A stretch of 64,000 bases of DNA from Rhodococcoides kyotonense (GCF_001645385.1 NZ_LVHI01000013.1:31712-95711); one strand, 5' to 3'; numbered from the stretch's first letter, positions 15,750 to 24,325 are shown. Program-made: numbers and translations. The notes: a model not told the origin generated them from the sequence alone.

Positions 15750-17138
15750 ATGCTTACACGGGAGGAAGACGTGGAAATACACGCCCTGCACAAACGAGGC
15801 TGGAAGATCGCGGACATCGCCCGCCACACCGGCCGGGACCGCAAGACCATCCGGTCGTACCTGAACGGCACCACCACCCCAGGCGTACGTAAACGCAGCA
15901 CCCCGGACCCCTTCGAGGTGTTCCTCGCCTACGTCACGGCCCGGTTGATCGACGACCCACATCTGTGGGTGCGCACGCTGTGCGACGAACTCGAGGATCT
16001 CGGCTACACGCTGTCGTACCAGACCTTGCATCGCAAGATCCGCGAGTTGAAACTGCGCCCGGTCTGCCAAGCCTGCCTGACCGCCACCGACCGAGCCAAC
16101 GCGGTCATCGATCACCCGCCAGGTGAAGAGACCCAATGGGATTGGGTCGATCTACCCAACCCGCCGGCGCCGTGGGGATGGGGGTCGATGGCGCACCTGT
16201 TCGTCGGAACGTTGGCGTGCTCAGGGAAATGGCGCGGCATCCTCGCACCCGACATGACCCAGCCTCGTGTGGTCGACGGCCTCGACCGGATCTGCCGCGG
16301 ACTCGGCGGCATCTCACGGGTGTGGCGGTTCGACCGGATGGCCACGGTCTGCCACCCCGACACCGGCCGGATCACCGCGAGCTTCGCCGGTGTTGCGAAG
16401 TACTACGGCCCATCCGTGGCGATCTGCCCGCCCCGCAGCGGTAACCGCAAAGGCGCAGTGGAGAAGTCCAATCACACTGCAGCACAACGATGGTGGCGTA
16501 CGCTTCCCGACGATCTGACCGTCGAAGAGGCGCAAGCGAGCCTCGATCGGTTTTGCCGACTACGCGCCGACACCCGGCTACGGCCGACCAAGGACGGCAA
16601 GTCTTCGGTCGCGACGATTGCGACCACGGAGGGCTTGCACCCGATGCCGGCGACCGCCTATCCCGCGATCCTGTCCACCGAACGGGTCGTGTCGCGGCAA
16701 GCGTTGGTGTCCTACCGAGGAAATCGATATTCGGTGCCACCCGAACTCGCCTCTGCGGCAGTGACAGTCACCCACGTGTTGGGCGCTGATGTGATCGACA
16801 TCGTCACCGCATCCGGGATCACCATTGCCCGGCATCATCTTGCCGCCGACGGAACCGGGGCGATGGTCCGCGATCACGGGCACGTCTACGCCCTCGAACA
16901 CGTCGCGATGGCGAGCGCGAAACCGGGCCGACCGCACCGCCGCAAAGAACGCATCCCGCCCGGACCGGATGCACGAGCTGCCGCCGAAAAGCTCCGAAGC
17001 GGTTTCGGTGCAACGTCTTCCACCGAGCATCCCGAATCTGAGAGTGGTAGTGGCTCAACCGAATCAGCTGACCCCGGTGCGATCATCTACGACCTGTCGA
17101 TCTACGAACGCGCCGCCCGCGGAAGGAACACCCTCTGA
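15750..17138 (+). CDS. istA: IS21-family transposase IstA
   Basis: A 462-residue transposase with an N-terminal helix-turn-helix (KIADIARHTGRDRKTIRSYL, 19-38) and an integrase-type catalytic core. The first catalytic Asp is likely in ETQWDWVDLP and the Glu in KGAVEKSNH near 240. The C-terminal Mu-type beta-barrel region includes VSYRGNRYSVPPELA. Its stop codon overlaps the istB start by one base (TGATG), the usual coupling. It appears intact, so the element may be active. Confidence 0.92.
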   Translation: MLTREEDVEIHALHKRGWKIADIARHTGRDRKTIRSYLNGTTTPGVRKRSTPDPFEVFLAYVTARLIDDPHLWVRTLCDELEDLGYTLSYQTLHRKIRELKLRPVCQACLTATDRANAVIDHPPGEETQWDWVDLPNPPAPWGWGSMAHLFVGTLACSGKWRGILAPDMTQPRVVDGLDRICRGLGGISRVWRFDRMATVCHPDTGRITASFAGVAKYYGPSVAICPPRSGNRKGAVEKSNHTAAQRWWRTLPDDLTVEEAQASLDRFCRLRADTRLRPTKDGKSSVATIATTEGLHPMPATAYPAILSTERVVSRQALVSYRGNRYSVPPELASAAVTVTHVLGADVIDIVTASGITIARHHLAADGTGAMVRDHGHVYALEHVAMASAKPGRPHRRKERIPPGPDARAAAEKLRSGFGATSSTEHPESESGSGSTESADPGAIIYDLSIYERAARGRNTL

Positions 17139-17980
17139 TGACCGACAAGAAACCTGTCGACCGGATGCCGGCACCGAACACCGCCGAAGCCGCCAGCCTC
17201 TACCAACGACTTCGTGGTCATCTCGCCACTCTGAAACTACACGACGCAGCCGAAGCACTACCGTCGGTCCTCGACCAAGCGGCCGCCGAGGAACTGTCGA
17301 TGACCGCAGCGTTGGACCGGTTGCTCTCTATTGAAGTCGAGGCCACCGAAGCACGACGGTTGACTGGCAGGTTGCGGTTCGCGTGCCTGCCGACACCGGC
17401 ATCGCTCGAGGACTTCGACTACGACGCAGCCGCTGGTGTCGACCGGAAGCTGATCGAGGAGCTCGCGACCTGCCGATACTTGGAGACGGCGACGAATGTC
17501 CTGCTCATCGGCCCGCCGGGGGTCGGGAAGACGCATCTGTCGGTCGGGCTGGCGCGGGCGGCAGCCCACGCCGGTTATCGCACGTATTTCACTACCGCCG
17601 CCGATCTCGCTGCCCGCTGCCACCGAGCCGCGCTCGAAGGGAGGTGGGCGACGACGATGCGGTTTTACGCCGGACCGACGTTGTTGGTGATCGACGAACT
17701 CGGGTACTTACCGTTGCCGGGTGAGGCCGCATCGGCGTTGTTTCAGGTTGTGTCGCAACGGTATATGAAGACTTCGATCGTGATGACTACCAACCGAGGT
17801 GTCGGATCGTGGGGTGAAGTTCTCGGCGACAACACCGTCGCCGCGGCGATGCTCGATAGGCTCCTGCACCGCTCCGTCGTCCTCAATCTCGACGGAGATT
17901 CCTACCGGCTCCGCGACCACAACGCCAGATCGGAGAAACTCCGCAAAGCCACCACCGGAACCCGCCAACCACTACAGTGA
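17138..17980 (+). CDS. istB: IS21-family helper ATPase IstB
   Basis: A 280-residue DnaC-like AAA+ ATPase. Walker A is GPPGVGKTH (about 125-133) and Walker B LLVIDELGYLP (about 177-187), followed by TTNRGVGSWGEVLGD, the classic IstB sensor region. The start overlaps the istA stop. IstB oligomerises on DNA and supports IstA-mediated transposition. No disruption is seen. Confidence 0.93.
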   Translation: MTDKKPVDRMPAPNTAEAASLYQRLRGHLATLKLHDAAEALPSVLDQAAAEELSMTAALDRLLSIEVEATEARRLTGRLRFACLPTPASLEDFDYDAAAGVDRKLIEELATCRYLETATNVLLIGPPGVGKTHLSVGLARAAAHAGYRTYFTTAADLAARCHRAALEGRWATTMRFYAGPTLLVIDELGYLPLPGEAASALFQVVSQRYMKTSIVMTTNRGVGSWGEVLGDNTVAAAMLDRLLHRSVVLNLDGDSYRLRDHNARSEKLRKATTGTRQPLQ

Positions 17981-18035
17981 ACACCGCTCACGAGTGGGGA
18001 ATTTCGGTGAGCGCGGTTGGGGAATTTCGCTGAGC

Positions 18036-18701
18036 CTCGTCATTCACGTGCATCTCTGGATCGGCCGACCCAGAGCCTGTCAAGACCTCCTGAAGCGTGA
18101 GAATGGGCGTGCTCACCGCAACAAGCGCGAGGCCGACCGCAATGGCGATCGCCAAGCCATAAAGTGCTTTCTCCCGAACCGCGGTATCGGGGTGTCGAGC
18201 TTCGCGTAAAAAGATCCTCATGACAGCAACTGCGACGAACAGAATCGGGGCGTAGAAGGCGGTCCACAAGACGACTGCCGGCCAGCCCAAGTATTGATCG
18301 ACCAGCTCACCGGCCTTCCGGGAGGGTGTCCCGGAAAGGAGGATGACTGCACTGAGAGCAAGTCCAATCGCGTCGTAGACCCGCTGTCGCTTCCATACAG
18401 CTGAAGGGTCTGCCCCCACCCATAACCGCGACATACCGTAGATGGCCATCACGACCATGACGATGCAACAGAACGTGAGCTGCTGAAACAGAGCGACGTC
18501 GCCTAGTGGCTTCGGTAAATGCCTGATTGCGTCTTGGACCGCACTTTCACGGAGAACTAGGGCGAACCATCCGATGACCAACGAGCGGGTAGTCAGCCTG
18601 TCGATGATCGACGAATTGAGCCACGCGACGCGAACCACCAATGTCAGTGCCATCAGTACGATGATCGGCCAGGAGATCCACGCTGGGACGGGGGAGGTCA
18701 T
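18036..18701 (-). pseudogene. N-terminal part of an IS21-interrupted membrane protein (MAB_1171c-like)
   Basis: 222 codons from the ATG at 18701, which overlaps the stop of the ImmA/IrrE gene, up to the IS21 boundary. It encodes about six hydrophobic segments, including ISWPIIVLMALTLVV, LIGWFALVL-type and FCCIVMVVMAIYGM stretches, like the transmembrane part of MAB_1171c-like putative transporters. The open frame runs a further 15 codons into the IS end before stopping. The IS boundary lies exactly between codons, and the fragment at 15110-15619 continues in the same phase. The gene order XRE, ImmA/IrrE, membrane protein supports the identification. Confidence 0.72.
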
Positions 18702-19213
18702 TTCGCCCTGAAGAATGTCGAGCGGAGGGGCGACTGCCGTCGATTTCGATTGACCATGGCCTCGACCATGATGTGGTCGGCGAAGGACTCGGCGGCGACT
18801 TCCTGGTCATCCTCGAAGCTGTCACGACCCAGTACGTTCTCGATGGTTCGCTCCGAGACGTGAGGCAACAACACCCTGAGCATGGCCCTACTGTGTTCGG
18901 ACTCGGGCAGGCCAGTATGCGAAAGCACCATATGACCTACCTCATGACCGATGACCTGGTCTGCTTGATACTCGGCGACGTCCGACCCGTACACGATGAA
19001 GTCGTCCTGTTTGCGCGCAACCCACAACCCGCAGAGGGTGCCTGTCAGTCCCACACGGCTCAGCAGTGCCGACTCGACGGGCCACAGGACGATCGGTCGA
19101 TCACGTTCCTCCGCGATCAGGTCGATGAACTTGTGACGCGACCACGGCTCATCCGACGGCATGTTCGCTGCGATGCGTCGCACAGCCGACTGAATCTGGC
19201 TCTCTTGGCTCAC
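18698..19213 (-). CDS. ImmA/IrrE-type metallopeptidase
   Basis: A 171-residue protein with the zinc motif HEVGH at 90-94 and a likely third ligand E142 (VAAESFADH), the arrangement of ImmA/IrrE proteases that cleave XRE-type repressors. It is encoded between an XRE-type gene and the interrupted membrane-protein gene, overlapping the latter (ATGA). A natural substrate is one of the neighbouring XRE-type proteins; that is an inference from ImmR/ImmA and DdrO/IrrE pairs. Confidence 0.85.
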   Translation of the reverse strand: MSQESQIQSAVRRIAANMPSDEPWSRHKFIDLIAEERDRPIVLWPVESALLSRVGLTGTLCGLWVARKQDDFIVYGSDVAEYQADQVIGHEVGHMVLSHTGLPESEHSRAMLRVLLPHVSERTIENVLGRDSFEDDQEVAAESFADHIMVEAMVNRNRRQSPLRSTFFRAK

Positions 19214-19260
19214 GGGTCCCGACTCCCTCCGACCTTTGCAAACGAAAACAATGAACGGCG

Positions 19261-19704
19261 CTACACGTTACTCCTGGTACCGCTTGCATCGGATTCCTTG
19301 CCTTTGGGCTGCTCAGGAAGCTGTTCGAGGATGTTCATGAGGTCGTCGGCGCTCATCGCGCCTCCGTCGCGCATCGCAAGTAGCTGAACGCCGGAGTCGC
19401 GTAGCTGGGTCAGCACCGACAACTCGCGGTCGTAGCTCTCCGCGGTGTTGTCCCACTTGTTCGCGAGAAAGGAGGCGGGGGCCTCGAAGTACTCAGCGAG
19501 AGCATGAACCAGGTCGCCGTCGACGAATCGCAAACCGGCCTCAGCACGTAACTCTGCTATATCCGTCTCGAGAACAGGTCGTCCCAACAAGCCGGAGACC
19601 GCCCCAGCGACGACGGCATTGCTGAGTTCCGGGGTGTCGGCGGTGCGGTTCGTCTCGAAGAGTTTGTTGATTCTCACGTGTAGCGGTGGCGTTTCCTTGG
19701 GCAT
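19261..19704 (-). CDS. XRE-type regulator paired with ImmA/IrrE
   Basis: A 147-residue protein with the layout of actinobacterial XRE regulators: an N-terminal helical DNA-binding region (about 10-65), then LAEYFEAPASFL and ELSVLTQLRDSGVQLLAMRD, a C-terminal signature seen in many Streptomyces and Nocardia XRE proteins. The gene lies 47 bp upstream of the ImmA/IrrE gene and is probably in one operon with it. GGAACG precedes the ATG at 19704. Confidence 0.75.
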   Translation of the reverse strand: MPKETPPLHVRINKLFETNRTADTPELSNAVVAGAVSGLLGRPVLETDIAELRAEAGLRFVDGDLVHALAEYFEAPASFLANKWDNTAESYDRELSVLTQLRDSGVQLLAMRDGGAMSADDLMNILEQLPEQPKGKESDASGTRSNV

Positions 19705-19721
19705 GTTCGTTCCGTTCTTTG

Positions 19722-20369
19722 TTAGCGGCGGCGACTATCTCTTAGGCGACGCGAAAACCGCCGGGATGTTGCTTGATCGATTTCGATTGGACTGCCGTAA
19801 AGCCAACGGCGGTAGAGCTTTTCCTCGCGCTCTGGATCGTCGTAATCGACAGGAGGCTCAAGCAGTGCCGCAATTGCGGAATCAATCGCCTTGTGGTGCT
19901 GGCCATGATTCCGTTCCAACGTCTCGGTGACGAAGGACCCGGCGATGGCAGAAACTGCAACATCCAGTTTCTCGAGTGCTACCCGCAAATCATCGACTCT
20001 CGAGGTGCCGTCTTCCATGCCAGCGATCTCTCTGTGCATGTCCCTCTGGGCCGCGAGTAATTTAGTCAGAGGGTCGAGCCCAACCGTGACATTCCCCGCA
20101 CCGGCCTTGTATGGTGCCCGCCCCAACACAACCGGCTGCGCACTTTCCCAGTAGACGTTCGCGGCGCTTCCGGGCTTCCAACTCAGGCCGGTATCGAACT
20201 TTTGCAAGGTGCTCGGCCGCGGGTTGTTGAGCTCGCCGCGTTCGGCCATCAGGACGACGGGCTTTGTAGGCCCACCTGCTTCGCGTAACCCCGTGATCGT
20301 AAGGTTCCGTTGCTTTCTGCGAGAGCTGACGCAGGTGGCAAACCATAGTGGGTGTCCCGTTTGCGTCAC
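19722..20369 (-). CDS. Helix-turn-helix (XRE-like) regulator
   Basis: A 215-residue protein starting with GTG at 20369. Residues 15-75 resemble an XRE HTH ending in the actinobacterial hallmark LSWKPGSAANVYW. The remainder is helical, with a charged tail rich in Arg and Ser. Three GGTCAAYA direct repeats lie just upstream (20389-20428) and may be its operator. It ends 17 bp before the next XRE-type gene and may head this operon. Confidence 0.7.
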   Translation of the reverse strand: MTQTGHPLWFATCVSSRRKQRNLTITGLREAGGPTKPVVLMAERGELNNPRPSTLQKFDTGLSWKPGSAANVYWESAQPVVLGRAPYKAGAGNVTVGLDPLTKLLAAQRDMHREIAGMEDGTSRVDDLRVALEKLDVAVSAIAGSFVTETLERNHGQHHKAIDSAIAALLEPPVDYDDPEREEKLYRRWLYGSPIEIDQATSRRFSRRLRDSRRR

Positions 20370-20388
20370 TGATCCATCCTAGAGCCGA

Positions 20389-20428
20389 GGTCAACATAAG
20401 GTCAATAAACCGAGCAGGGTCAATAAAC
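20389..20428. promoter_or_regulatory. Three direct repeats upstream of the XRE operon
   Basis: GGTCAACATA (20389-20398), GGTCAATAAAC (20400-20410) and GGTCAATAAAC (20418-20428) are spaced 11 and 18 bp apart, starting 20 bp upstream of the GTG at 20369. The first spacing is one helical turn. The arrangement suits a cooperative repressor site. Confidence 0.5.
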
Positions 20429-20699
20429 GGGCTGGATTCGAAATGCCTGGTCAGAGGCATGTGATCCGTTCGAAATTGACTTCTACTTGCCCATCGCTCA
20501 AAGGGACCATAGTGTTCCGCTCGTGACGAAACACGGCGCAATCAGATCGCGCGTTGAGTTTCGTGAATCTAGAAGACTGGATCCACGGGACGACCAGCGA
20601 AGGGCGGTCGGCCCACCGAAGACCGACCGAGGCGATTCCGTTCAGCTGCCACTGGACCGGACTACTGGCGACGAGAACGTCGTCCTGCCATCAACGTCC
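20429..20699. other. Non-coding gap between two minus-strand regulators
   Basis: No convincing gene was found here. Together with the repeats at 20389-20428 it makes a 330-bp gap that must contain the end of the tandem-HTH transcript and the promoter of the 20369 gene. I see no strong hairpin. Confidence 0.4.
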
Positions 20700-21143
20700 T
20701 CACGGAAGTACGTCCGACGGTCGGTTTCGCACGCGATCGAAGGAGGCAACTACACGCGACACCTCGAAACCAAGGGCGTTGGCGATCTTTCGGGCCATTG
20801 CGTCCGACAGCTTCACATGACCGCGTTCGAGTGCGCCAATGTGCTGAGGGCTCACCTGAACCTTGCCAGCAAGATCACCCTGCGTAAGGCCGCGAGCTAC
20901 CCGCAAGTCTCCAAGGTGCTCATCGCTGGGGTCCACGATCACCACATCGGTCACACCCACTTGCAGCACTGCGAGGCAGCGGGCAAGTGCGGCGATACCC
21001 GGATCCGCCTTTCCTTGCTCCCACTGCGAGTAGGTCGACGCTCCGATACCGCCCCGTCGAGCAACCTCCGCGCCACTGAGCCCGGCCTTGGCTCGGGCGT
21101 CTCGCAGGCGGCTCGGATCGAAACCGCGGAGGCGGCGCTTCAT
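20700..21143 (-). CDS. Tandem helix-turn-helix (XRE) protein
   Basis: A 147-residue protein consisting almost wholly of two XRE domains: LRDARAKAGLSGAEVARRGG with STYSQWEQGKADP (about 11-60), then LRVARGLTQGDLAGKVQVSP with IGALERGHVKLSD (about 80-130). GGAG 8 nt before the ATG at 21143 favours that start over a GTG at 21167. Two-domain XRE proteins can bind spaced operators as monomers. It is the first minus-strand gene beside the long non-coding region that precedes the transfer operon, so it could control either direction. Confidence 0.82.
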   Translation of the reverse strand: MKRRLRGFDPSRLRDARAKAGLSGAEVARRGGIGASTYSQWEQGKADPGIAALARCLAVLQVGVTDVVIVDPSDEHLGDLRVARGLTQGDLAGKVQVSPQHIGALERGHVKLSDAMARKIANALGFEVSRVVASFDRVRNRPSDVLP

Positions 21144-21880
21144 CGCTGGTACTCCACGGTGAGTCACAATGTCACCCGCCTATTCCTGGTAGCACATAAT
21201 GTAGTCGCAAAACGGATTGGTTATCACGGGTTGTTTAAACCGGACTGTCGAAGTAAGGTTTAGCACAGGACCCGAACAAAGAAGAACCCCCGTGGTGCGC
21301 GTAGCTGATTGGCGTCCGCAAAGCGCATCCACGAGGGCCGACCCAGCAGACAGGGGTGCGACCGAAGTCGCGTCTACATGGGCATTCTCAGCCTAACTGA
21401 CGTCGACGTACGTAGCGCCCCGGAACGGAGCGCTACGTGCTGTCCATTCACTCAGGAAGCCTCGAAGTCCCAGCGGCCGTACAGATGCCACGAGACCAGT
21501 GCAGCGCAATGAACGACCGAGTCGTCGGTCTCGCCGTGTGCTCCTTGTCCTCGGCACCGCATTCCACGCACCTTCTTCTGTGCGAAGAGACTGGCGAACC
21601 CATGGGCACATGGACCGATGCCGATCCGACGTTCCGTGTACCCACGGACGGTTCGAAGACCATGCCCGGCGTCCGATCGCGCACATTCGGCGACGCCGCC
21701 TGACCCCAATCGTGAGCTACAGCGACAGTCCGACTCCTGAGACTTCGCCGTAGCTCATTTGGTGGACCGGCGCGAGGGTCGCACGGTGACGCTTCGACCT
21801 CATCGTGTGCCGAACTGAGCGACCCCGCCGGGACATCGAACACACTCCCACCCCTCCACTGACAGAAAGGAATACGACCG
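21144..21880. other. Structured non-coding region upstream of the transfer operon
   Basis: No long gene is supported here. Two sizeable inverted repeats are present. The first pairs 21287-21300 (CCCCCGTGGTGCGC) with 21323-21337, with one mismatch and one bulge. The second pairs ACGTAGCGC (21410-21418) with GCGCTACGT (21430-21438) perfectly over 9 bp. The region separates the minus-strand regulators from the plus-strand transfer genes, so it should contain divergent promoters and is a candidate place for an origin of transfer. Confidence 0.4.
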
Positions 21881-21931
21881 ATGCCTTGGATCTTCTCGCA
21901 GCTCTGGTTCTGGCTCGGCCTGCTGGGCTGA
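21881..21931 (+). CDS. 16-codon leader ORF (hydrophobic, Trp-rich)
   Basis: ATG at 21881, TGA at 21929-21931, product MPWIFSQLWFWLGLLG. A GAAAGGA lies about 9 nt upstream, the same style of ribosome-binding site used by the large genes of the following operon. Three of 16 residues are Trp and nearly all others are hydrophobic. Six bases after the stop a strong hairpin begins. The arrangement resembles a regulatory leader peptide, but a functional membrane micropeptide is also possible. Translation is inferred from the ribosome-binding site only. Confidence 0.45.
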   Translation: MPWIFSQLWFWLGLLG

Positions 21932-21937
21932 GCGCTC

Positions 21938-21976
21938 GTGGATGCCAGCGGGCAACGGACGCGCGCTGGCATCCAC
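21938..21976 (+). terminator. Strong hairpin after the leader ORF (attenuator-like)
   Basis: GTGGATGCCAGCG (21938-21950) and CGCTGGCATCCAC (21964-21976) are perfect 13-bp arms with a 13-nt loop. No T-run follows, as is common for actinobacterial terminators. CCAAGGCATC (21979-21988) is also the exact complement of GATGCCTTGG (21880-21889), which covers the start codon of the 16-codon ORF, so a longer-range stem enclosing the whole ORF and hairpin is possible. Confidence 0.6.
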
Positions 21977-22142
21977 TCCCAAGGCATCACCCGTCGTCTG
22001 CGCTGAGGGATCACCCGAAGGCTGACCCTCGTTTTCGGTCGCTTTCTCAGCGTGGACGGTGGTGGTTCCACCATCAACCACTCCGGTCACACATCACCCA
22101 ATACCGCTGCATCGCAGCGGCTTACGAAAGGCACAGCCGCAA

Positions 22143-23336
22143 ATGTCTCCTCAGCAAGGAATTGGTGGGCGTCACCGCCGCCGCAGGGACCGGGCTCTCG
22201 TTCTGACTGCCGTTCCTGTGGCCGTCGCCCTCGCGTGGGGCACCGCAACCGCACACGCGGCACCGCAGGACTTCGTAACCGCCCCCGACACCGCACAGTC
22301 CGGAACCACCGACACCACCCCCGTCGCGCCGCCGCCGGCCCCGACCCAGGAACGCCAGTTCCTGCCCGGCTACCAGGCCTCACCCCAGGTGCAGCAGTCC
22401 CAGTGGCGTAGCTACGACGACTACCGGTCCGGCAACCAGCAGTCCTCGTACCAGACCACCTACTACGAGCCTGCCCCCGCACCGCAGGCCGCGCCGACCG
22501 ACGCACCGCCTGCCCTGCAAGCGGCCCCGCCGCCCCCGCCGCCGGTTCCGACTGTGCAGCGCAAGGTCATCGCACCGATCGACGCACCCGAGGGCTACGT
22601 CCTCGTCGGCGGCGAACTCGTCCCGTACGACCCGAACCTGCTCGATCCGAACCTGGTCGAGCAGTTCAACAACACCGGAGCCGCCATCCAGGCCGACGGC
22701 GGAAACTGGCTCGTGGACAACGGATTCGCCGACGCCTCCCGCGCGGACCGGATCGCTGCGGGCACCATCACCGGCGTCGTCGCAGGCGGCGCGGCCGGCC
22801 TCGCAGCATCCGCCGTCCCGGCCGCAGTCATCACCGGAACCGCCGCTGCGATCGGCGGCGGACTCGGCGTCGCCGCCACCACAGGCACCGGAGCCATCGT
22901 CTGGGGCGGACCGGTCGGCTGGGTCTTCATCCCCGGCGCAGCAGCACTCGCCGGTGCAGGCGTAGGCGCTGCACTCTCGGCACCGATCGTTCTCGGTCTG
23001 ACCGGTGCAGGCGCTGCGATCGGCGGCGTTCTCGGTGCCACCGTCCTCGGCGGTGAGCAGCAGATCATCGAAGAGCCCGCACCGCTCCCGGCACCCGAGG
23101 CCGTCCCGGCCCCGCCGGTCACCGCCGCGCCGCTGGCACTGGATGCCCCCAGTGTTCAGAGCGCCATCGATGCCCCGGTGTGGACCGAACCGGCCTTCGA
23201 GCAGGCCGCGCAGTTCACCTCCACAGTGCTCGAGCAGCCCGCTGTGGCTGACACCGTCGCTGCGGTGAACACCGCCGTCGCACCGGTTCTCGACCAGGCG
23301 AACGCTGCCCTGGCAGGCCTAAACCTCGCGATCTGA
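22143..23336 (+). CDS. Secreted/envelope protein, first large gene of the transfer operon
   Basis: A 397-residue protein with a Sec-type signal: GRHRRRRDR, then a hydrophobic stretch ending WGTATAHA-AP. A Gln/Pro/Tyr-rich linker follows (about 40-120), then a conserved-looking APEGYVLVGGELVPYDPN box and a long Gly/Ala-rich hydrophobic domain (about 200-300) that resembles glycine-zipper membrane segments. GAAAGG precedes the start. I do not recognise a named family; the glycine-zipper stretch suggests insertion in the membrane or mycolate layer, perhaps as a mating-pair component. Confidence 0.75.
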   Translation: MSPQQGIGGRHRRRRDRALVLTAVPVAVALAWGTATAHAAPQDFVTAPDTAQSGTTDTTPVAPPPAPTQERQFLPGYQASPQVQQSQWRSYDDYRSGNQQSSYQTTYYEPAPAPQAAPTDAPPALQAAPPPPPPVPTVQRKVIAPIDAPEGYVLVGGELVPYDPNLLDPNLVEQFNNTGAAIQADGGNWLVDNGFADASRADRIAAGTITGVVAGGAAGLAASAVPAAVITGTAAAIGGGLGVAATTGTGAIVWGGPVGWVFIPGAAALAGAGVGAALSAPIVLGLTGAGAAIGGVLGATVLGGEQQIIEEPAPLPAPEAVPAPPVTAAPLALDAPSVQSAIDAPVWTEPAFEQAAQFTSTVLEQPAVADTVAAVNTAVAPVLDQANAALAGLNLAI

Positions 23337-23427
23337 TCTCCGGGTGCAGCCCGACCGTACCGGTGGGCGGGCTGTATCCGAAGGTTCGATCCCGTTCCTG
23401 CACTTCGACACTCGGAAAGGCCCTGTT

Positions 23428-24276
23428 GTGGCACCTCGAGAGACCCCCGACGACAGCTCCGATGATTGGTTCGCCGACCCTGTCGTCGCCGACACAGAGA
23501 CTGTCGCTGCAGCGTCCGAGCGCAGACTGACCGTCCTGACCGACCAGCACCATACCGACGTCGATCCCGACGACGACTGGTTCGCAGGCGACTCTGCCGA
23601 CGACCCGGCCCCAGCAGCCCGGCCGACGGACGGATACAGCTCCTTCGACGAACGGACCTCTCTACTTCGCGCTGGAGGCCGCTACACCGCACCCACACCC
23701 ACGCAGTCGTGGTGGCGACGCCACCGCTCCACTATCGCCGTCACGACTGCCCTCACGGTCTTGGTCGGGGGAGGCCTGGGAGCAGCTCTGGTCCTCACCG
23801 GCGTCGGTGACGAACCGCAAGCCCCTGCCGCTCTGCTGCCCGACGAGATCCTGACCACCACAACCGTTCCCACATCAGCAGCTCCCGCTGCCGCCGGAGC
23901 CGCCGCAGCCGACGTCACCTGGTGCCGGGGGCAAGCCGACGGCGACCCGGTCACCGAAGACAGCGACGACCCCGGCGCGGTGGCGATCTGGCGGTTCGAA
24001 AAGGCCTTCTACTTCGACCGCGACGGTGCCGCAGCCCGCGCCGCAGGTGCACCGGACGCGGTGATGGCGTCCGCACAGAGACTCCAGCAGGGAATCGACC
24101 AGCTCGAGGCCGATGTCGAGTTCTGTGTCCTGGCCGACCCGATCGACGCCGGAATGTACGACGTCACCGTCGTCGAACGCGGCCCCGGCATCGACGGACG
24201 CACGAGCCGCCAACGGATCACCACCACCAAGCAGCAGGACGGCACGACGCTCATCTCCGCCATTGTCTCCCGCTGA
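23428..24276 (+). CDS. Single-pass membrane protein of the transfer operon
   Basis: A 282-residue protein starting with GTG at 23428, chosen because GGAAAGG ends 7 nt upstream; an open frame extends further but lacks such a site. The N-terminal 110 residues are acidic and cytoplasmic, with two DDWFA motifs. One transmembrane segment follows (about STIAVTTALTVLVGGGLGAA), then a Thr/Ala/Pro linker and an extracytoplasmic domain with two Cys (TWCRGQAD and VEFCVLAD) that could form a disulfide. The function is unknown; the shape suits a VirB8- or VirB10-like scaffold. Confidence 0.72.
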   Translation: MAPRETPDDSSDDWFADPVVADTETVAAASERRLTVLTDQHHTDVDPDDDWFAGDSADDPAPAARPTDGYSSFDERTSLLRAGGRYTAPTPTQSWWRRHRSTIAVTTALTVLVGGGLGAALVLTGVGDEPQAPAALLPDEILTTTTVPTSAAPAAAGAAAADVTWCRGQADGDPVTEDSDDPGAVAIWRFEKAFYFDRDGAAARAAGAPDAVMASAQRLQQGIDQLEADVEFCVLADPIDAGMYDVTVVERGPGIDGRTSRQRITTTKQQDGTTLISAIVSR

Positions 24277-24325
24277 CCCCATGACCAGGCATATCCGCTG
24301 GACCCCACCGAAGAAGAGAGAAGCC

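Larger units (their letters stand above)
15620..18035 (+). mobile_element. IS21-family insertion sequence
   Basis: A 2.4-kb element carrying istA and istB. Each end has two copies of a CGAAATTCCCCA motif: left at 15620-15637 and 15641-15666, right (inverted) at 17989-18014 and 18018-18035. The outer copies start GCTCA and differ by one base before CGAAATTCCCC; the inner copies share GCGCTCACCGAAATTCCCCA. Such multiple terminal repeats are typical of IS21. I see no clear target duplication. It lies inside a membrane-protein gene read on the minus strand. Confidence 0.88.

Noticed and set aside
15600..18060. Target-site duplication of the IS21 element
   Set aside because: The bases next to the two ends (GACGGC on the left, CTCGTCA on the right) do not match over 4-8 bp, so no duplication can be claimed.
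18036..18701. An intact 237-residue membrane protein extending to 17988
   Set aside because: Its last 15 codons and stop come from the IS21 terminal repeat, so the apparent gene end is created by the insertion.
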